Part shown: one piece after another, positions 43,760 to 53,919 of the stretch | Layout of the letters: each line of letters starts with the position of its first letter | Position numbering within the stretch: the first letter of the stretch is position 1 | Source of the DNA: Candidatus Poribacteria bacterium | GTDB taxonomy: Bacteria; Poribacteria; WGA-4E; WGA-3G | Assembly: GCA_003635195.1 (NCBI GenBank) | Contig: PYIY01000211.1 | Coordinates: forward strand, 12,569-76,568 | Direction: 5' to 3' | DNA length: 64,000 bases | Translations under genes and position numbers: made by a program | Notes under the pieces: model-generated | The model's database searches: none | What the model was told of the DNA's origin: nothing | What the model saw: the letters and a program-made list of their open reading frames with translations, nothing else

Positions 43760-44901
43760 TGATGTTCAATCATGAATTTCCGCCGATTGGTGGCGGTGGC
43801 GGCTGGGTCAGTCATTTCTTAGGTAAACACTTCGCGGCAGCAGGACACGACGTGCATCTGATTACCTCGCAATTTCGAGATTGCCCGAAAGACGAAAAGG
43901 TGGAAGGCTTTCACGTGCATCGCGTACGCGCGCTTCGGAAAAATCGGGATGTATGTGCCGTACACGAGATGCTAACCTACGCGGTCAGTTCAAGTCTCTA
44001 CGGATTACAGTTTGCTAAGCAGTTTCAACCCGATATCGTCCAAGTCTTTTTTGGGATTCCCGCGGGTGGCGGTGCATATCTTCTGAAAAAACGGCGCAAC
44101 GTGCCGTATGTCGTATTTTTGGGTGGACGCGATGTACCGAGCCGCAGTCCAGACCCACCCTATTATCGCTGGTTATACCTGCTGCTAAAACCGGTCATCC
44201 GAGCGATTTGGGGTAACGCATCAGCAGTCGTTGCTTGTAGCGAAGGCTTGCGCGAACTTGCGCGAGAGACGGATTCGGAGATAAAAATGGATGTGATTCC
44301 CGATGCCGTGGATTTGGAAACTTTTACACCCGTCCAACGCGATGCCTATCCAGAAAAAATCCGAGTTCTCACAATCGGGAGACTCATCCCGCGTAAAGGG
44401 TTCCAATTTTTAATCCGCGCCCTGCCCCAAGTCCTTGAAAAGGTCTCACATAACTTTGAAATAGAGATTGTCGGTGATGGACCGTATCACGGAGAGCTTC
44501 TGAAGTTGGCGGAAAATCTCGGTGTAACCTCACACATCTGTTTCGCGGGCTCAGTGCCATATCCGAAATTACCAGAAAAATACCGAGATGCCGATATTTT
44601 TATCTTACCTTCACTCGCAGAAGGAATGCCGCTCGTCGTTTTGGAAGCCATGGGAACAGGACTCCCAATTGTTGTTAGTCGCGTTCAAGGCATTGATGAA
44701 CTTGTGATAGATGGCGTTAACGGCGCACTGTTTGATCCGAGCGATGTTGATGGACTTGCAGACGCTCTTGCCAAAGTAATTAACGCCGGAGAAGTGCGCA
44801 TTGAGATGGGCAAAGCGAGTGTTGAACGCGTCAAACCATACGATTGGAAAAACATCGCCGACGCTTATTTAGGCCTCTATGCTGATATTTTAGCGAATTA
44901 G
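43684..44901 (+). CDS. Glycosyltransferase family 4
   Basis: 405 residues from the GTG at 43684, or 398 from the ATG at 43705; a third possibility is the ATG at about 43760 that gives MFNHEFPPIGGGGGW, the usual N-terminus of this family. The first ~25 residues come from the leader cassette (GGFTEMDIKP to EPQGKLKI). GT-B fold with nucleotide-sugar motif EGMPLVVLEAMGTGLPIVVS (Ex7E near residue 310) and GRLIPRKGFQFLIRAL. Cytosolic or membrane-peripheral retaining transferase that adds a sugar to a lipid- or protein-linked glycan. Sugar unknown. Confidence 0.88.
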   Translation: MEGGFTEMDIKPPTHLIEPQGKLKILMFNHEFPPIGGGGGWVSHFLGKHFAAAGHDVHLITSQFRDCPKDEKVEGFHVHRVRALRKNRDVCAVHEMLTYAVSSSLYGLQFAKQFQPDIVQVFFGIPAGGGAYLLKKRRNVPYVVFLGGRDVPSRSPDPPYYRWLYLLLKPVIRAIWGNASAVVACSEGLRELARETDSEIKMDVIPDAVDLETFTPVQRDAYPEKIRVLTIGRLIPRKGFQFLIRALPQVLEKVSHNFEIEIVGDGPYHGELLKLAENLGVTSHICFAGSVPYPKLPEKYRDADIFILPSLAEGMPLVVLEAMGTGLPIVVSRVQGIDELVIDGVNGALFDPSDVDGLADALAKVINAGEVRIEMGKASVERVKPYDWKNIADAYLGLYADILAN

Positions 44902-45003
44902 CCATCAGCCATCGGCTTTCAGCCTTCAGTGGTCGGAAATCACTAATAAGTAAGAATGGCTATTTTTCTCACTGCTATTCTTTAGCGAAAGGAGAAGACA
45001 CAC

Positions 45004-46458
45004 ATGCCCAGAACTAAGATTCTTGCTATCGGGGCAGGCGGTTTACAACGCGCCTTAACCCATGAATTCGTCCATATCCTTAACGAACGAAATCTTTACA
45101 ACGGCGGTATCTTCGTCGGACAACCGCGCGGCACCGAGAAAGCCGATGCTTTCAACCGACAGAACGGGACATACCATGTCGTCACGTTTGACTCAAGTGG
45201 TATCCACGACATTCAACAGGTTTCAAGCGTTGTCGGGGCAACGACCCTCGCTACGGAAACCGGTCGTGAGCAGTTCTATGCCCAGACAGAAAACCCGCTT
45301 GACCTTATCCTTATCGGCGTAACCGAAGCAGGGATCGCTAAAGGGGAACTGGCGATGGATGTCTTGGATGAAACCCTCTACCGCTACTTTTGCCACCACG
45401 GTGCAGGTGCAACACTTTGCGTTATCAACACCGATAACCTTCGGAATAATGGCGATATTATCCGCGATATTCTCTGCAACGAATACCCCAAGCGAAGTGA
45501 TAGTTACGCTGCGTGGCTGGAGACAAATGTCGGTTTTCTGAACGAAATGGGCGATCGACTCGTGCCACAGGTCTACGCTGTGCCTGACGAGATTCAGGCA
45601 GCTGCAAAGGCACAGATCGAAGGTCAAGATGAATTAATAACTTATGCCGAGCAATTTCCCGGTACACCCCTCATCTTAGAAGATTTGGAGAATCAGCTCC
45701 GTGTCCCCTTCGGTGAACTTGATGATTACGGTGTTATTGTCAGTCAGGAGAGCATCGAGCCGTATCACGATTGGAAACTGCTCTTGGTGAATTCTGTCCA
45801 TGTACCCGGGATTACACACAAAGGCACACTTTCCGACATCGAATATGTTAACGAAGCAGCGTCACACCCGACATTTGCCCCACATCTGGAGCGTCTGATG
45901 CATGGATATGCTGAGATCGTGGAGGCAGACATCCCCATAGCGGGTAAAAGTGCGCGAGCCTATACATTGGAATTCGTTGACCGCATCCGTAAAGTCAAAG
46001 ACGACAACGCTCGGATTAACATCATTGAGACCGTGAAACTCCGCGAACGCGCTGCAGATATCGTCCGCTCACCGAACTACGATGCCAGCACAGAACTTTT
46101 CAAATCCGATTTTGCCTATTCCTTCGCGACGGTCCTCCGATTTCTAACGCCAAACGCAATCTCATCTCTTGATGACTACAGGGGTATCACCGATACCGGT
46201 ATAGCGTATGAAATCCGAGACCCTGACCGGACGATACAAGACATTCTAAGGGGCGCATTTGGCGCGAGCCGAACAGACGTGAAAGATCGGATTGAGACTA
46301 TTTTCTCGAATGCGGCACTGTGGTCATCCGCTGGAGCTGCGTCACCGACCGGTTTGGAAGGGAATCGGGATTTTATGGAACGGGTTGGGCAGTATTATCA
46401 TCGATTGGTTAACGGCGAGACGTGTCTTGAGGTATTGGAGGGTATCTCCACAAAATAG
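45004..46458 (+). CDS. Mannitol dehydrogenase-family oxidoreductase
   Basis: 484 residues. N-terminal Rossmann domain (KILAIGAGGLQRALTHEFVH, with NPLDLILIGVTEAGI) and C-terminal all-alpha domain (YDDWKLLLVN-type segment reading PYHDWKLLLVNSVHVPGITH with catalytic Lys and the Asn/His of the long-chain dehydrogenase site). This family includes mannitol-1-phosphate dehydrogenase, UxaB tagaturonate reductase and UxuB. An AAAGGAG ribosome binding site precedes the ATG. Likely acts on a sugar acid or polyol. A degraded AGCCATCGGCTTTCAGCC repeat lies just upstream. Confidence 0.78.
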   Translation: MPRTKILAIGAGGLQRALTHEFVHILNERNLYNGGIFVGQPRGTEKADAFNRQNGTYHVVTFDSSGIHDIQQVSSVVGATTLATETGREQFYAQTENPLDLILIGVTEAGIAKGELAMDVLDETLYRYFCHHGAGATLCVINTDNLRNNGDIIRDILCNEYPKRSDSYAAWLETNVGFLNEMGDRLVPQVYAVPDEIQAAAKAQIEGQDELITYAEQFPGTPLILEDLENQLRVPFGELDDYGVIVSQESIEPYHDWKLLLVNSVHVPGITHKGTLSDIEYVNEAASHPTFAPHLERLMHGYAEIVEADIPIAGKSARAYTLEFVDRIRKVKDDNARINIIETVKLRERAADIVRSPNYDASTELFKSDFAYSFATVLRFLTPNAISSLDDYRGITDTGIAYEIRDPDRTIQDILRGAFGASRTDVKDRIETIFSNAALWSSAGAASPTGLEGNRDFMERVGQYYHRLVNGETCLEVLEGISTK

Positions 46459-46501
46459 AAGGTAGATGTGCAGCAATAGTAGCGTTGAATATAAATCCCG
46501 C

Positions 46502-49297
46502 TCAAGTTGCCACCTGTGACGGATAGGGGATCGCCGGTGTCTGTACCAATCGTTTCTCAATTGCCGCCCTCGCGCCCGCATCCTTTGCCAGCAACACCAA
46601 AAACCCACCTCCACCAGCCCCGGTAATTCCGTAACCGGTGCATAAATCAGTAACCGATTCCAACAAGGCATCAATCATTGGATTCGTTGTGTGAGGATTG
46701 ATAATTTTTTTTCCTTCCCAATAGCGCGTTAGAAGGAAACCAAACTGCTCAATATCTCCGACGACCAACGCATCGCGCATCAAATAGGCCTCAGCGCGCA
46801 GTTGCGTCAACGTGGAAACCAAGTCTCTCCGGCGGGATAGCCAATCAGCGACTACCTGTTCCAGAATATTCTTCGCCACTCGTTGCTGTCCTGTATAAAC
46901 CAATAGGAACCGCTCCGATAATGCCTGTGAAGTCTCAGGCATTAGAAAAATCCGATCTATGGTGAACCGCTGAGGCATCCCCGGCTGCGTTGTCGTCAGT
47001 TTCCACCCCGGCACAATGCCACCGACCTGGTCTTGCCAGCCACCACAGGAAGTGAGCAGCTGCTCAACGGCAAGGACCTGATTGAACAACGCCTCGTCTG
47101 TCCATTGCCGCCCCATCAACTGCCAAAGTGCCATCACCAAACCGCCAGAGAGAATGCTGCTGGTTCCCAGTCCTGAACCCATCGGGACATTGCAATAACT
47201 TATCAGTTCTATACCAGGGAATTCAGGAGTGGAACCTACTATGCGGAAGGCGTTATCTGTCACTTCAACCTGACCTGATGCTGTCAAGACTGTGCGGTGT
47301 AACGCCAATGGATCCTTCAGATGAATGGGGGTATTGAGCGATTCAACATCGTGAATCTCCGCTTCCTTTTTTTGATCTATAGACTTTAGCCGGATAATCG
47401 GTTCAGGAATCCGGCGAGCGGTAACAGAGATTGGATAGCACCCCTTCAATAACAAGGCAACATTCAACACCGCTCCCCCTTTCTCCAAGCTAATTGGCGG
47501 CGTATCAGTCCACCCCCCGGCGAGATCAACTCGAACCGGCAAACGGACGTTCACAGCAGGGAACGAACCAGTTACAGATTGTAGATTGGGCTGTGTTGGA
47601 CTGCTGGGCGTGACAATGCTCTTCGACACAGCTTCACGGACAGCAGCAAATGCCTGCGTATAGTGGGCATCATGCATCTGTTTATAGTCTGGTTTGCCGA
47701 TGGAAGGTAGGACGGGTATTTGCTTAGTCAGCGGGGGTGTTTCTATAAATGAAAGGCAGAGGTCGGCGGCAATTTTGTGTAATCGTGCCCGGTGCAACGG
47801 GTTATCAATGTGTCCGATGGCCGCATCAAAGATCGACATCGCCCGCTCATATCCGTAGGGTGTCAAGAACGTCCGAAACAAGGGACGGACATCCGCATCC
47901 GCTTCTGTCCGGACCGTCTCCACGATGGATGCTGATACTTTCGCGGCTTCTGCTTGTTGCTGTTGAACGAAAGCTTCCACCGTATCAGCACGTAACATGA
48001 GTTCGCCCATAGAGAGCCGCTCACTGTCCTGCCATGCTGCCCCGGGCTTCTGAAACCAATCGGGCCGCGTAATTGAATCTCCTATTGAAACGCTGAACGT
48101 AACATTCAGATCGTCGGTGTGATAGACGGGGTAGAGGCGCGCATGCCAGAGGCAACGTTGGGAAACGTCACTGGTTTCCCAAAGGACATCGGGCGTTAAT
48201 TTATGTTGACGGAGCCATTGGAAAATCGGCACGCCGAAGAGCGTGGCATCGTCCCCACAAGCGGTTGGCACATCTGTCACACCGTAAGTCAGGTTCACCC
48301 AGCCCTTGTCCAAGGGAATCTGACACAAAATTGACGTGTGTGCCTTAAGTGGGTGTTGAATCATTTCAAGGTACTCTTGCGTTGTGCCGGCGTGGAGAAA
48401 GGCAAGTGATGGTGGACTCCAGACACCGAACCGAAGCGGAGACAACGTTTCCCACAATGGGATGCGAAGGATTGGGTGTTTGCTCGTCCATTGCCGAAAA
48501 TCCGTTTCGGTTGCCATTGCAGGGAGCATGTCACCGTACAAATCAATGGAAACGTCCTCTGCAAACCGGTGGGCTACCGATTGCAACTGCGCCACAGCAG
48601 CTGGACGAAAGAGTAAAACGCCAGTGTCAATCGCCACCCTACCCTCGGGATCGCAAATGTCTGCCGCACGTAACCTTTCAGCGGGGTACTTTTGTAGACA
48701 GCGTCGGACTTCACGCGTGTTTGGAGCAACATCATAAACACCGTGTCGACTCCCTAATTCAGCATCCCCCCAATAAGCAACTCCTGTCACGTCCACATCT
48801 TCTGGCAGTGTAATAATTGCCTCGGAGAGTGGGGTGTTCAAGTGCATCCACGTGTCTCCACAGGCAACCACCACCCCCGCATCAATATGAGCCCCCATAA
48901 CCGTGAGAAAGTGATACATCACCTCAAAGATGGAGGGCATTGGTGGCGGAAGCGGGGCGAAAATTTTTCCGAGAAGGCTTTGATGCGGAATCCGCCGGCT
49001 GTCGCCACCGGAGTGGAGTATAAGAAGCCGGGATGTCCATTCAGTTGTCTCTTGACAGCCGCTTCCCAAATGTCTGAGGACGTGGAGCGTTGCACCCCCG
49101 CTGCCAATTCGCATTCCATTCGGATCCGGAATAACCGAATATTCTGTCTCTGGATGGAGGATACCAGCTCTTTTGAGACGTTGGAGTTGAAGCCGGTAGA
49201 CCCTCGCTTGCGCCTCGTTTGTAGCAGTGAGAACGCATCTGTCCCAGACCTTGTCGCGCAGGACGTGATCGTTTTGAGGCTGCTGGTACACTGTCAT
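46502..49297 (-). CDS. fkp: Bifunctional fucokinase/GDP-fucose pyrophosphorylase (FKP-like)
   Basis: 931 residues, the usual FKP length. N-terminal ~560 residues form the fucose-1-phosphate guanylyltransferase (GMRIGSGGATLHVLRHLG near 50). C-terminal GHMP kinase has VRVDLAGGWTDTPP near 583-597, the ATP loop PMGSGLGTSS near 704-713 and GITGAGGGGF near 888-899. Together they convert free L-fucose (or a related 6-deoxy or heptose sugar) to the GDP sugar for glycan assembly. It is the last gene of the minus-strand glycosylation cluster; 77 bases separate it from the GT2 gene. Confidence 0.88.
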   Translation of the reverse strand: MTVYQQPQNDHVLRDKVWDRCVLTATNEAQARVYRLQLQRLKRAGILHPETEYSVIPDPNGMRIGSGGATLHVLRHLGSGCQETTEWTSRLLILHSGGDSRRIPHQSLLGKIFAPLPPPMPSIFEVMYHFLTVMGAHIDAGVVVACGDTWMHLNTPLSEAIITLPEDVDVTGVAYWGDAELGSRHGVYDVAPNTREVRRCLQKYPAERLRAADICDPEGRVAIDTGVLLFRPAAVAQLQSVAHRFAEDVSIDLYGDMLPAMATETDFRQWTSKHPILRIPLWETLSPLRFGVWSPPSLAFLHAGTTQEYLEMIQHPLKAHTSILCQIPLDKGWVNLTYGVTDVPTACGDDATLFGVPIFQWLRQHKLTPDVLWETSDVSQRCLWHARLYPVYHTDDLNVTFSVSIGDSITRPDWFQKPGAAWQDSERLSMGELMLRADTVEAFVQQQQAEAAKVSASIVETVRTEADADVRPLFRTFLTPYGYERAMSIFDAAIGHIDNPLHRARLHKIAADLCLSFIETPPLTKQIPVLPSIGKPDYKQMHDAHYTQAFAAVREAVSKSIVTPSSPTQPNLQSVTGSFPAVNVRLPVRVDLAGGWTDTPPISLEKGGAVLNVALLLKGCYPISVTARRIPEPIIRLKSIDQKKEAEIHDVESLNTPIHLKDPLALHRTVLTASGQVEVTDNAFRIVGSTPEFPGIELISYCNVPMGSGLGTSSILSGGLVMALWQLMGRQWTDEALFNQVLAVEQLLTSCGGWQDQVGGIVPGWKLTTTQPGMPQRFTIDRIFLMPETSQALSERFLLVYTGQQRVAKNILEQVVADWLSRRRDLVSTLTQLRAEAYLMRDALVVGDIEQFGFLLTRYWEGKKIINPHTTNPMIDALLESVTDLCTGYGITGAGGGGFLVLLAKDAGARAAIEKRLVQTPAIPYPSQVAT

Positions 49298-49374
49298 TTC
49301 CCTTTACAATTGGAAGCGTGAATGTGAAATCTGAAGTGGGAGGTGTTTGTCAAGAATCACCCTCAATCTACAAC

Positions 49375-50316
49375 TCAATCTACAACAATATCATCGTACT
49401 TTTTCCAATGATTTTTCTTATTGCAGAGCCTGACTTTTAGCCAAAGTGGCATGTACTTGTGATTGCTACCTAAAAAATAGCCCAGGAACCTCATAAACTC
49501 ATAAAACATTGCGTAAGGCAGATGTTTCACGTTGCCGTGACTCACTATGTATTGACATTCGGCTTTGAGATATTTCAAGCCTTCAAAAACGAACTTCCCT
49601 TTCGGATATTCTATCTTTTCATGCCGATACACATAAGGTAACGTCGCACCCGTATCGAAGAACCGATGGAATACCTGTCTTAAAGAGTAATCATGAGAAT
49701 GATACACCACAGACTCACCCGCATAGGCAATTTTATAACCGGCTAACAACACTCTTTTCGCCCATTCTTGATCTTCACTCATCAGCATCTCTGGTATTTT
49801 TATCGCTTTCCAAACGTCCTTTCGGACGGCGGCGTTCGTATTGGAGAAAAACATTCGATTTTTGATATGAATCTTACCGTGGACATCCGGTGCCAATACA
49901 TAACTCTTCGGTGGATAAGCATATTGAATAAAAAAATCCTCCATGGGGCTTGCATTTTTTTTCGGATGCTGTCTCCCAAACACACCAGCTACTCTTGAAT
50001 CCTTAAAAGGGTTTAGCAATTTCGCGAGCCACTGTCTATCTTTTATGACAACGTCCGCCGACAAGAAGATTAGGTAATTTCCTTTTGCCAGAGACGCGCC
50101 GTAGTTTCGCGTACCCCCATAATTATAATCATCTTCTTCAACATGAATAAACTTGACAGGAAAACCTTTTGCGATTTCGGGCGTTTTGTCGTCAGAGGAA
50201 TCTAAAATGATAGTTTCGATCTCACCCGAAAAATCCTGACGATAAACGCTGCGAAGTAAGTCGCCAATATTACTTTCCACATTTTTGGTGGGAAGGATGA
50301 TACTGACTGTTGTCAT
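49375..50316 (-). CDS. Glycosyltransferase family 2
   Basis: 313 residues from the ATG at 50316, ten bases after the stop of the upstream gene; the longer frame overlaps that gene. GT-A fold: VSIILPTKNVESNIGDLLRS, the donor motif region LIFLSADVVIKDRQW, and the acceptor/catalytic MSEDQEWAKRVLLAGYKI. Has no membrane segment of its own but a basic C-terminal tail. Likely adds a sugar to a lipid-linked chain. Same operon as the STT3-like gene. Confidence 0.85.
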   Translation of the reverse strand: MTTVSIILPTKNVESNIGDLLRSVYRQDFSGEIETIILDSSDDKTPEIAKGFPVKFIHVEEDDYNYGGTRNYGASLAKGNYLIFLSADVVIKDRQWLAKLLNPFKDSRVAGVFGRQHPKKNASPMEDFFIQYAYPPKSYVLAPDVHGKIHIKNRMFFSNTNAAVRKDVWKAIKIPEMLMSEDQEWAKRVLLAGYKIAYAGESVVYHSHDYSLRQVFHRFFDTGATLPYVYRHEKIEYPKGKFVFEGLKYLKAECQYIVSHGNVKHLPYAMFYEFMRFLGYFLGSNHKYMPLWLKVRLCNKKNHWKKYDDIVVD

Positions 50317-50326
50317 GTCAATTACG

Positions 50327-51493
50327 CTATGGACTTTTGGAGTCCATCCTAATTGGTCTTTTTTCTGTTGGGATGCCAAGCATACTGAGAAAGAAGGCAG
50401 AAAAGACCGTCTGTGTGCCTAATACTATCAAAAGCAGTGAGAAGAGTGCCGGTCTGATCTCCTGCAATGCACCAAAGCCACTTTTCACCCAGCTATACGC
50501 AATCCAACCATCAATCAGGAATCCCGCGACAAATGGCACCAAACCAAGAATTAAGCCTCGCTCAAGGGTAAAATGACGATGCACAAACTGAATCAGCGAA
50601 CCACTCTTGGAAAACCCACGATGGCGGCTTAAAGTTTGTGCAGAGAGCCCCAGCAACAAAATCTGATATCCGAGCAGACACAATAGGCATGCCAAAACCA
50701 TTACGTGAATATCGTAGGCACGCCCGCCTATTTGCAAAGGACCGGGGAGCAGTGCGACGGTTCCAACTAAGCCCAGCAGGAAAAGTAGAAGACCGGGAAT
50801 AAGAAATAGATAGGTGGGTGACAGCATCAGCATAAACCGCAGATGTCGCCAACCATCCCGAAAGGAATTCAGTTTCGATTCGCCCTTGCGAGGATAATAG
50901 GTTATCGGGACCTCTGCGATTTTGAGGTGTGCCTTTGTTGCGTTGATAACCATTTCCGAAGCAAACTCCATCCCTATTGTCTGGAGTTCCATCTGTTGAT
51001 AAGCTTCGCGAGTAAAGGCACGCATCCCGCAGTGTGCATCGGAGACACCAGCGCGAAACAATAGGTTCAGGATACCTGTCAAAACAGGGTTACCGATATA
51101 TCGGTGTAACTTGGGCATCGCTCCAGGAAGTATCTTGCCTTTTAACCTGCTGCCTATGACGAAATCATAACCGTTGCGTAAGGGCGCAATGAACCGCGCT
51201 AAGTCTGTGAAATCGTAGGTATCATCGGAATCACCTATGATAATATATTCTCCTTCTGCAGCGGCAATCCCCGCCAGATAAGCAGCACCGTAACCCCGTA
51301 AGGATTGATGAACGACGCGCGCGCCGAGACACTCAGCAATCGCGACAGAGGCATCGGTGGATCCATTGTCCGCAACAACGACTTCACCCTGAATACCAAG
51401 TTCTTTCAGAGTGTTCAATGCTTTCTGAATGCAGGTGCCGAGTGTCTCTTCTTCATTGAGACAAGGCATGACAACGGAAACTTCTATTTCCAT
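50327..51493 (-). CDS. Membrane-anchored polyprenol-type glycosyltransferase (GT2)
   Basis: 388 residues. GT-A domain at 1-235 (VSVVMPCLNEEETLGTCIQK, IIGDSDDTYDFTDL with the DxD, SDAHCGMRAFTREAY) and then four hydrophobic segments (about 236-385), as in dolichol-phosphate-mannose or -glucose synthases. These load a sugar on a polyprenyl phosphate at the inner membrane. RBS AAGGAATA. Precedes the other GT2 by ten bases, follows the STT3-like gene by 14. Confidence 0.88.
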   Translation of the reverse strand: MEIEVSVVMPCLNEEETLGTCIQKALNTLKELGIQGEVVVADNGSTDASVAIAECLGARVVHQSLRGYGAAYLAGIAAAEGEYIIIGDSDDTYDFTDLARFIAPLRNGYDFVIGSRLKGKILPGAMPKLHRYIGNPVLTGILNLLFRAGVSDAHCGMRAFTREAYQQMELQTIGMEFASEMVINATKAHLKIAEVPITYYPRKGESKLNSFRDGWRHLRFMLMLSPTYLFLIPGLLLFLLGLVGTVALLPGPLQIGGRAYDIHVMVLACLLCLLGYQILLLGLSAQTLSRHRGFSKSGSLIQFVHRHFTLERGLILGLVPFVAGFLIDGWIAYSWVKSGFGALQEIRPALFSLLLIVLGTQTVFSAFFLSMLGIPTEKRPIRMDSKSP

Positions 51494-51507
51494 GACATAT
51501 TCCTTTT

Positions 51508-53910
51508 CTATTTTTTATCTGTCTTCTTCGTTTTGGTCTGTTCCCACTTTGTTGTCAGGTATTTCTCATTTGCCTCTATACCAGGAGGATAGCGAAGTTC
51601 CCAAACTTTTATGTCTATGTTATCATCTTTATCTGTTGGATATACAGGAACGAAAGCTTCGCTATGTTCACCTCGCAAGAATAACTTGATGGCGAGACTA
51701 TTCCAACCGATGGATGGAATGTAATAAGCCCTTTGCAGTTTAGTTTCGGAGTCAAAATATAAAACGACTCCTCCGTTTTCAATATCCACTGAAATTTGAG
51801 AAATGGGATTGCTAACGGTCCTTTGAACCTTTACGTCAAGGTCAGTTTTATCCTCAGTTTCTGTGTTGTTCTCGTTTTTAAATTGTGCCGTGATGGTTAA
51901 TGTTTCAGGTGAAGCCCGGGCAATATCAATGAAAGATAAAGGCGTATCTTGCTCTCGCGGTTGCATTCGGTACGGTGTTCCGATAGGTGTTTCTGTTCGC
52001 CTCAGTCTATAGAGGCTGAACTGCCTGTCACCGTTTTCATCGCTGCCAATAGACGAATACGTTCTGGATCTTGTTATCACATCCTGCTCTGTCAACATCA
52101 GATGCGTGACTTGATATGTTTTTAAAAAGGAGAGCACCTCTTGCTCGTCTTGCGCACAGCAGACATGTCGGTAAAAAAGATATATCCGTTTGATGAACTG
52201 GTCGGAATCAATGATTGTACCGACATCGCCGAGGACATTCAGTTGTATGCCAAAATTCCAATGTGCAGCTATTACAGATTCTTGTGGCAACGTCCCCTTC
52301 ATCCACTGATAAGCTGCTGCGCGACTGTTTTGCCCTGGAACCGGAGCGCGCATGCGGGCGGCGGCGTGAATGGCCCTGTGTGCATGTCCACCGAGGGGTG
52401 TCCAGAAGAGTACAAGTATTAAAACGGTAGTAGCAATAGTTGTTGTTATCTGTTTCTCTCGGATCTGTGAGTAGACTATCTCCATGTCTTTGAGTTTTTG
52501 TATGAGGTGCGTGGGAAAAAACCATAGGAGCCAGGCGGTCCCGTAAGCGAGCGGCATACCAACAAGGAAATCATGTCGGACAGCACCTCGTGATAGTCCT
52601 ACCCATAAGAAAAACCATCCAAGCATCGCGAGTATAACAAGTTCATTTTTTGATTTTTCTTTTCGGAAGCTTGCAATGCCAAAAGACAAGACGGTTAGAA
52701 CCAACGAAACAAAGAAAAGGATATTACAAGTGTCTTCTCCAACCCATCCGTTGAGATGATCCCGAAAGAACGTTGTTGAGGCAAACAGGGACAGTGAAAC
52801 TACCATCGGAATTCCTTTCAATTTCCATAAATGGAGACTCGCTGCTATTAACCCGACACTGCCTAAAACAAAAATTGTACCGTATCGATCCCACCAATAT
52901 CTGAAATTTGGGTCGGCTAATTCCCCGATGGTCTGCATGAATTGGTTCTCATGAAACGGATATGCTGTTTCTTCAAAAGTGCTAGCTTGCGTAATGATAT
53001 AAGCGACCCCTGCTATAATGCTAAGCAATGTTAGCCCCCATGCCAGTTTTCGTGCATAGCGGCGTAATTGCTCTACGTAGGTCAGTAGCAGATATCTTAT
53101 GCTGCGCAATATAAGGACTACCAACGGTGGAAAGAGCATAATCGCAGCAAGGTGTGTATTAGAACTGTATCCGCTTCGGTAGGCGGGGCTTATAAAATAG
53201 AGCCAGGGAACAAACATAAGCGTCCAGAGGACATACTCTATGAGGCGATCTTCTGTGTCTGTGGTACAAAATTTCCAAAGTTCTAAGGCAATTATAATGA
53301 TGAGGAAGAACCCAAACCCTTCCCAACTCATTCCACCAAGAAAGACAATGGCACCGCAGAGCGCGGTTGTTATCCATCTCCGCCATCCCAACTCCATGCG
53401 CTCTTTCCAGAGGTAACTTATCACCGCAAAAATACCGAACATCCAGCACCACGCGTCTCTGTCACCGAAACCAACGGAACTGCGCTCAATACTCCCCGGT
53501 AAAGTTGCAAGGAGTAGGATAACAGTAGCAGCGAAGTAGAATCCAAAGACACGGGCAAGAAAAAGACAAAGCACACCGAGCCCAATAATGAAACAGAGGG
53601 TGGGAAGATAAATTTGAATATGGTACAGTGTCAGTTCTGGAAAGATCCACCCGATTGATTTGTGGGCATAAACGATGGCATAAGCGTAGAGAGACAAAAG
53701 TTGTCCATTGTCTCTACCCTCTGGTAGCCATCGGTGCATATCGCGTGCTGGGAGAACATTTTGCTCAGCGATCTCTTGTGCCTGTAGGGCGTAGAGATAG
53801 GCATCATTAGAGGTAAATTGATTGTCAGGTAATCTGCCGACACCTTGGACGCGGATCCAGCAGGCAAGTAGCAGAATCGCACAGAGAAGAATTTTTTGGT
53901 AGAACTTCAT
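51508..53910 (-). CDS. STT3/PglB-like oligosaccharyltransferase
   Basis: 800 residues: ~13 membrane segments and a periplasmic C-terminal domain of about 280 residues. GT-C landmarks are visible: first acidic loop TSNDAYLYALQAQEI (Asp36), second loop SVGFGDRDAWCW (Asp150, Asp152), a TIxE-like TFEE at 311-314, and an Arg in GAVRHDFLVGMPLAY. The acceptor motif WWDYG appears as HWNFG (550-554), a notable variant. Should transfer lipid-linked glycan to Asn of exported proteins. Nine bases follow the upstream barrel gene. Confidence 0.8.
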   Translation of the reverse strand: MKFYQKILLCAILLLACWIRVQGVGRLPDNQFTSNDAYLYALQAQEIAEQNVLPARDMHRWLPEGRDNGQLLSLYAYAIVYAHKSIGWIFPELTLYHIQIYLPTLCFIIGLGVLCLFLARVFGFYFAATVILLLATLPGSIERSSVGFGDRDAWCWMFGIFAVISYLWKERMELGWRRWITTALCGAIVFLGGMSWEGFGFFLIIIIALELWKFCTTDTEDRLIEYVLWTLMFVPWLYFISPAYRSGYSSNTHLAAIMLFPPLVVLILRSIRYLLLTYVEQLRRYARKLAWGLTLLSIIAGVAYIITQASTFEETAYPFHENQFMQTIGELADPNFRYWWDRYGTIFVLGSVGLIAASLHLWKLKGIPMVVSLSLFASTTFFRDHLNGWVGEDTCNILFFVSLVLTVLSFGIASFRKEKSKNELVILAMLGWFFLWVGLSRGAVRHDFLVGMPLAYGTAWLLWFFPTHLIQKLKDMEIVYSQIREKQITTTIATTVLILVLFWTPLGGHAHRAIHAAARMRAPVPGQNSRAAAYQWMKGTLPQESVIAAHWNFGIQLNVLGDVGTIIDSDQFIKRIYLFYRHVCCAQDEQEVLSFLKTYQVTHLMLTEQDVITRSRTYSSIGSDENGDRQFSLYRLRRTETPIGTPYRMQPREQDTPLSFIDIARASPETLTITAQFKNENNTETEDKTDLDVKVQRTVSNPISQISVDIENGGVVLYFDSETKLQRAYYIPSIGWNSLAIKLFLRGEHSEAFVPVYPTDKDDNIDIKVWELRYPPGIEANEKYLTTKWEQTKTKKTDKK

Positions 53911-53919
53911 AATGTTGTA

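Noticed and set aside
44898..44932. AGCCATCGGCTTTCAGCC repeat before 45004 as a terminator
   Set aside because: No T-run and no stable stem; better explained as a degraded member of a repeat also seen near 18550.
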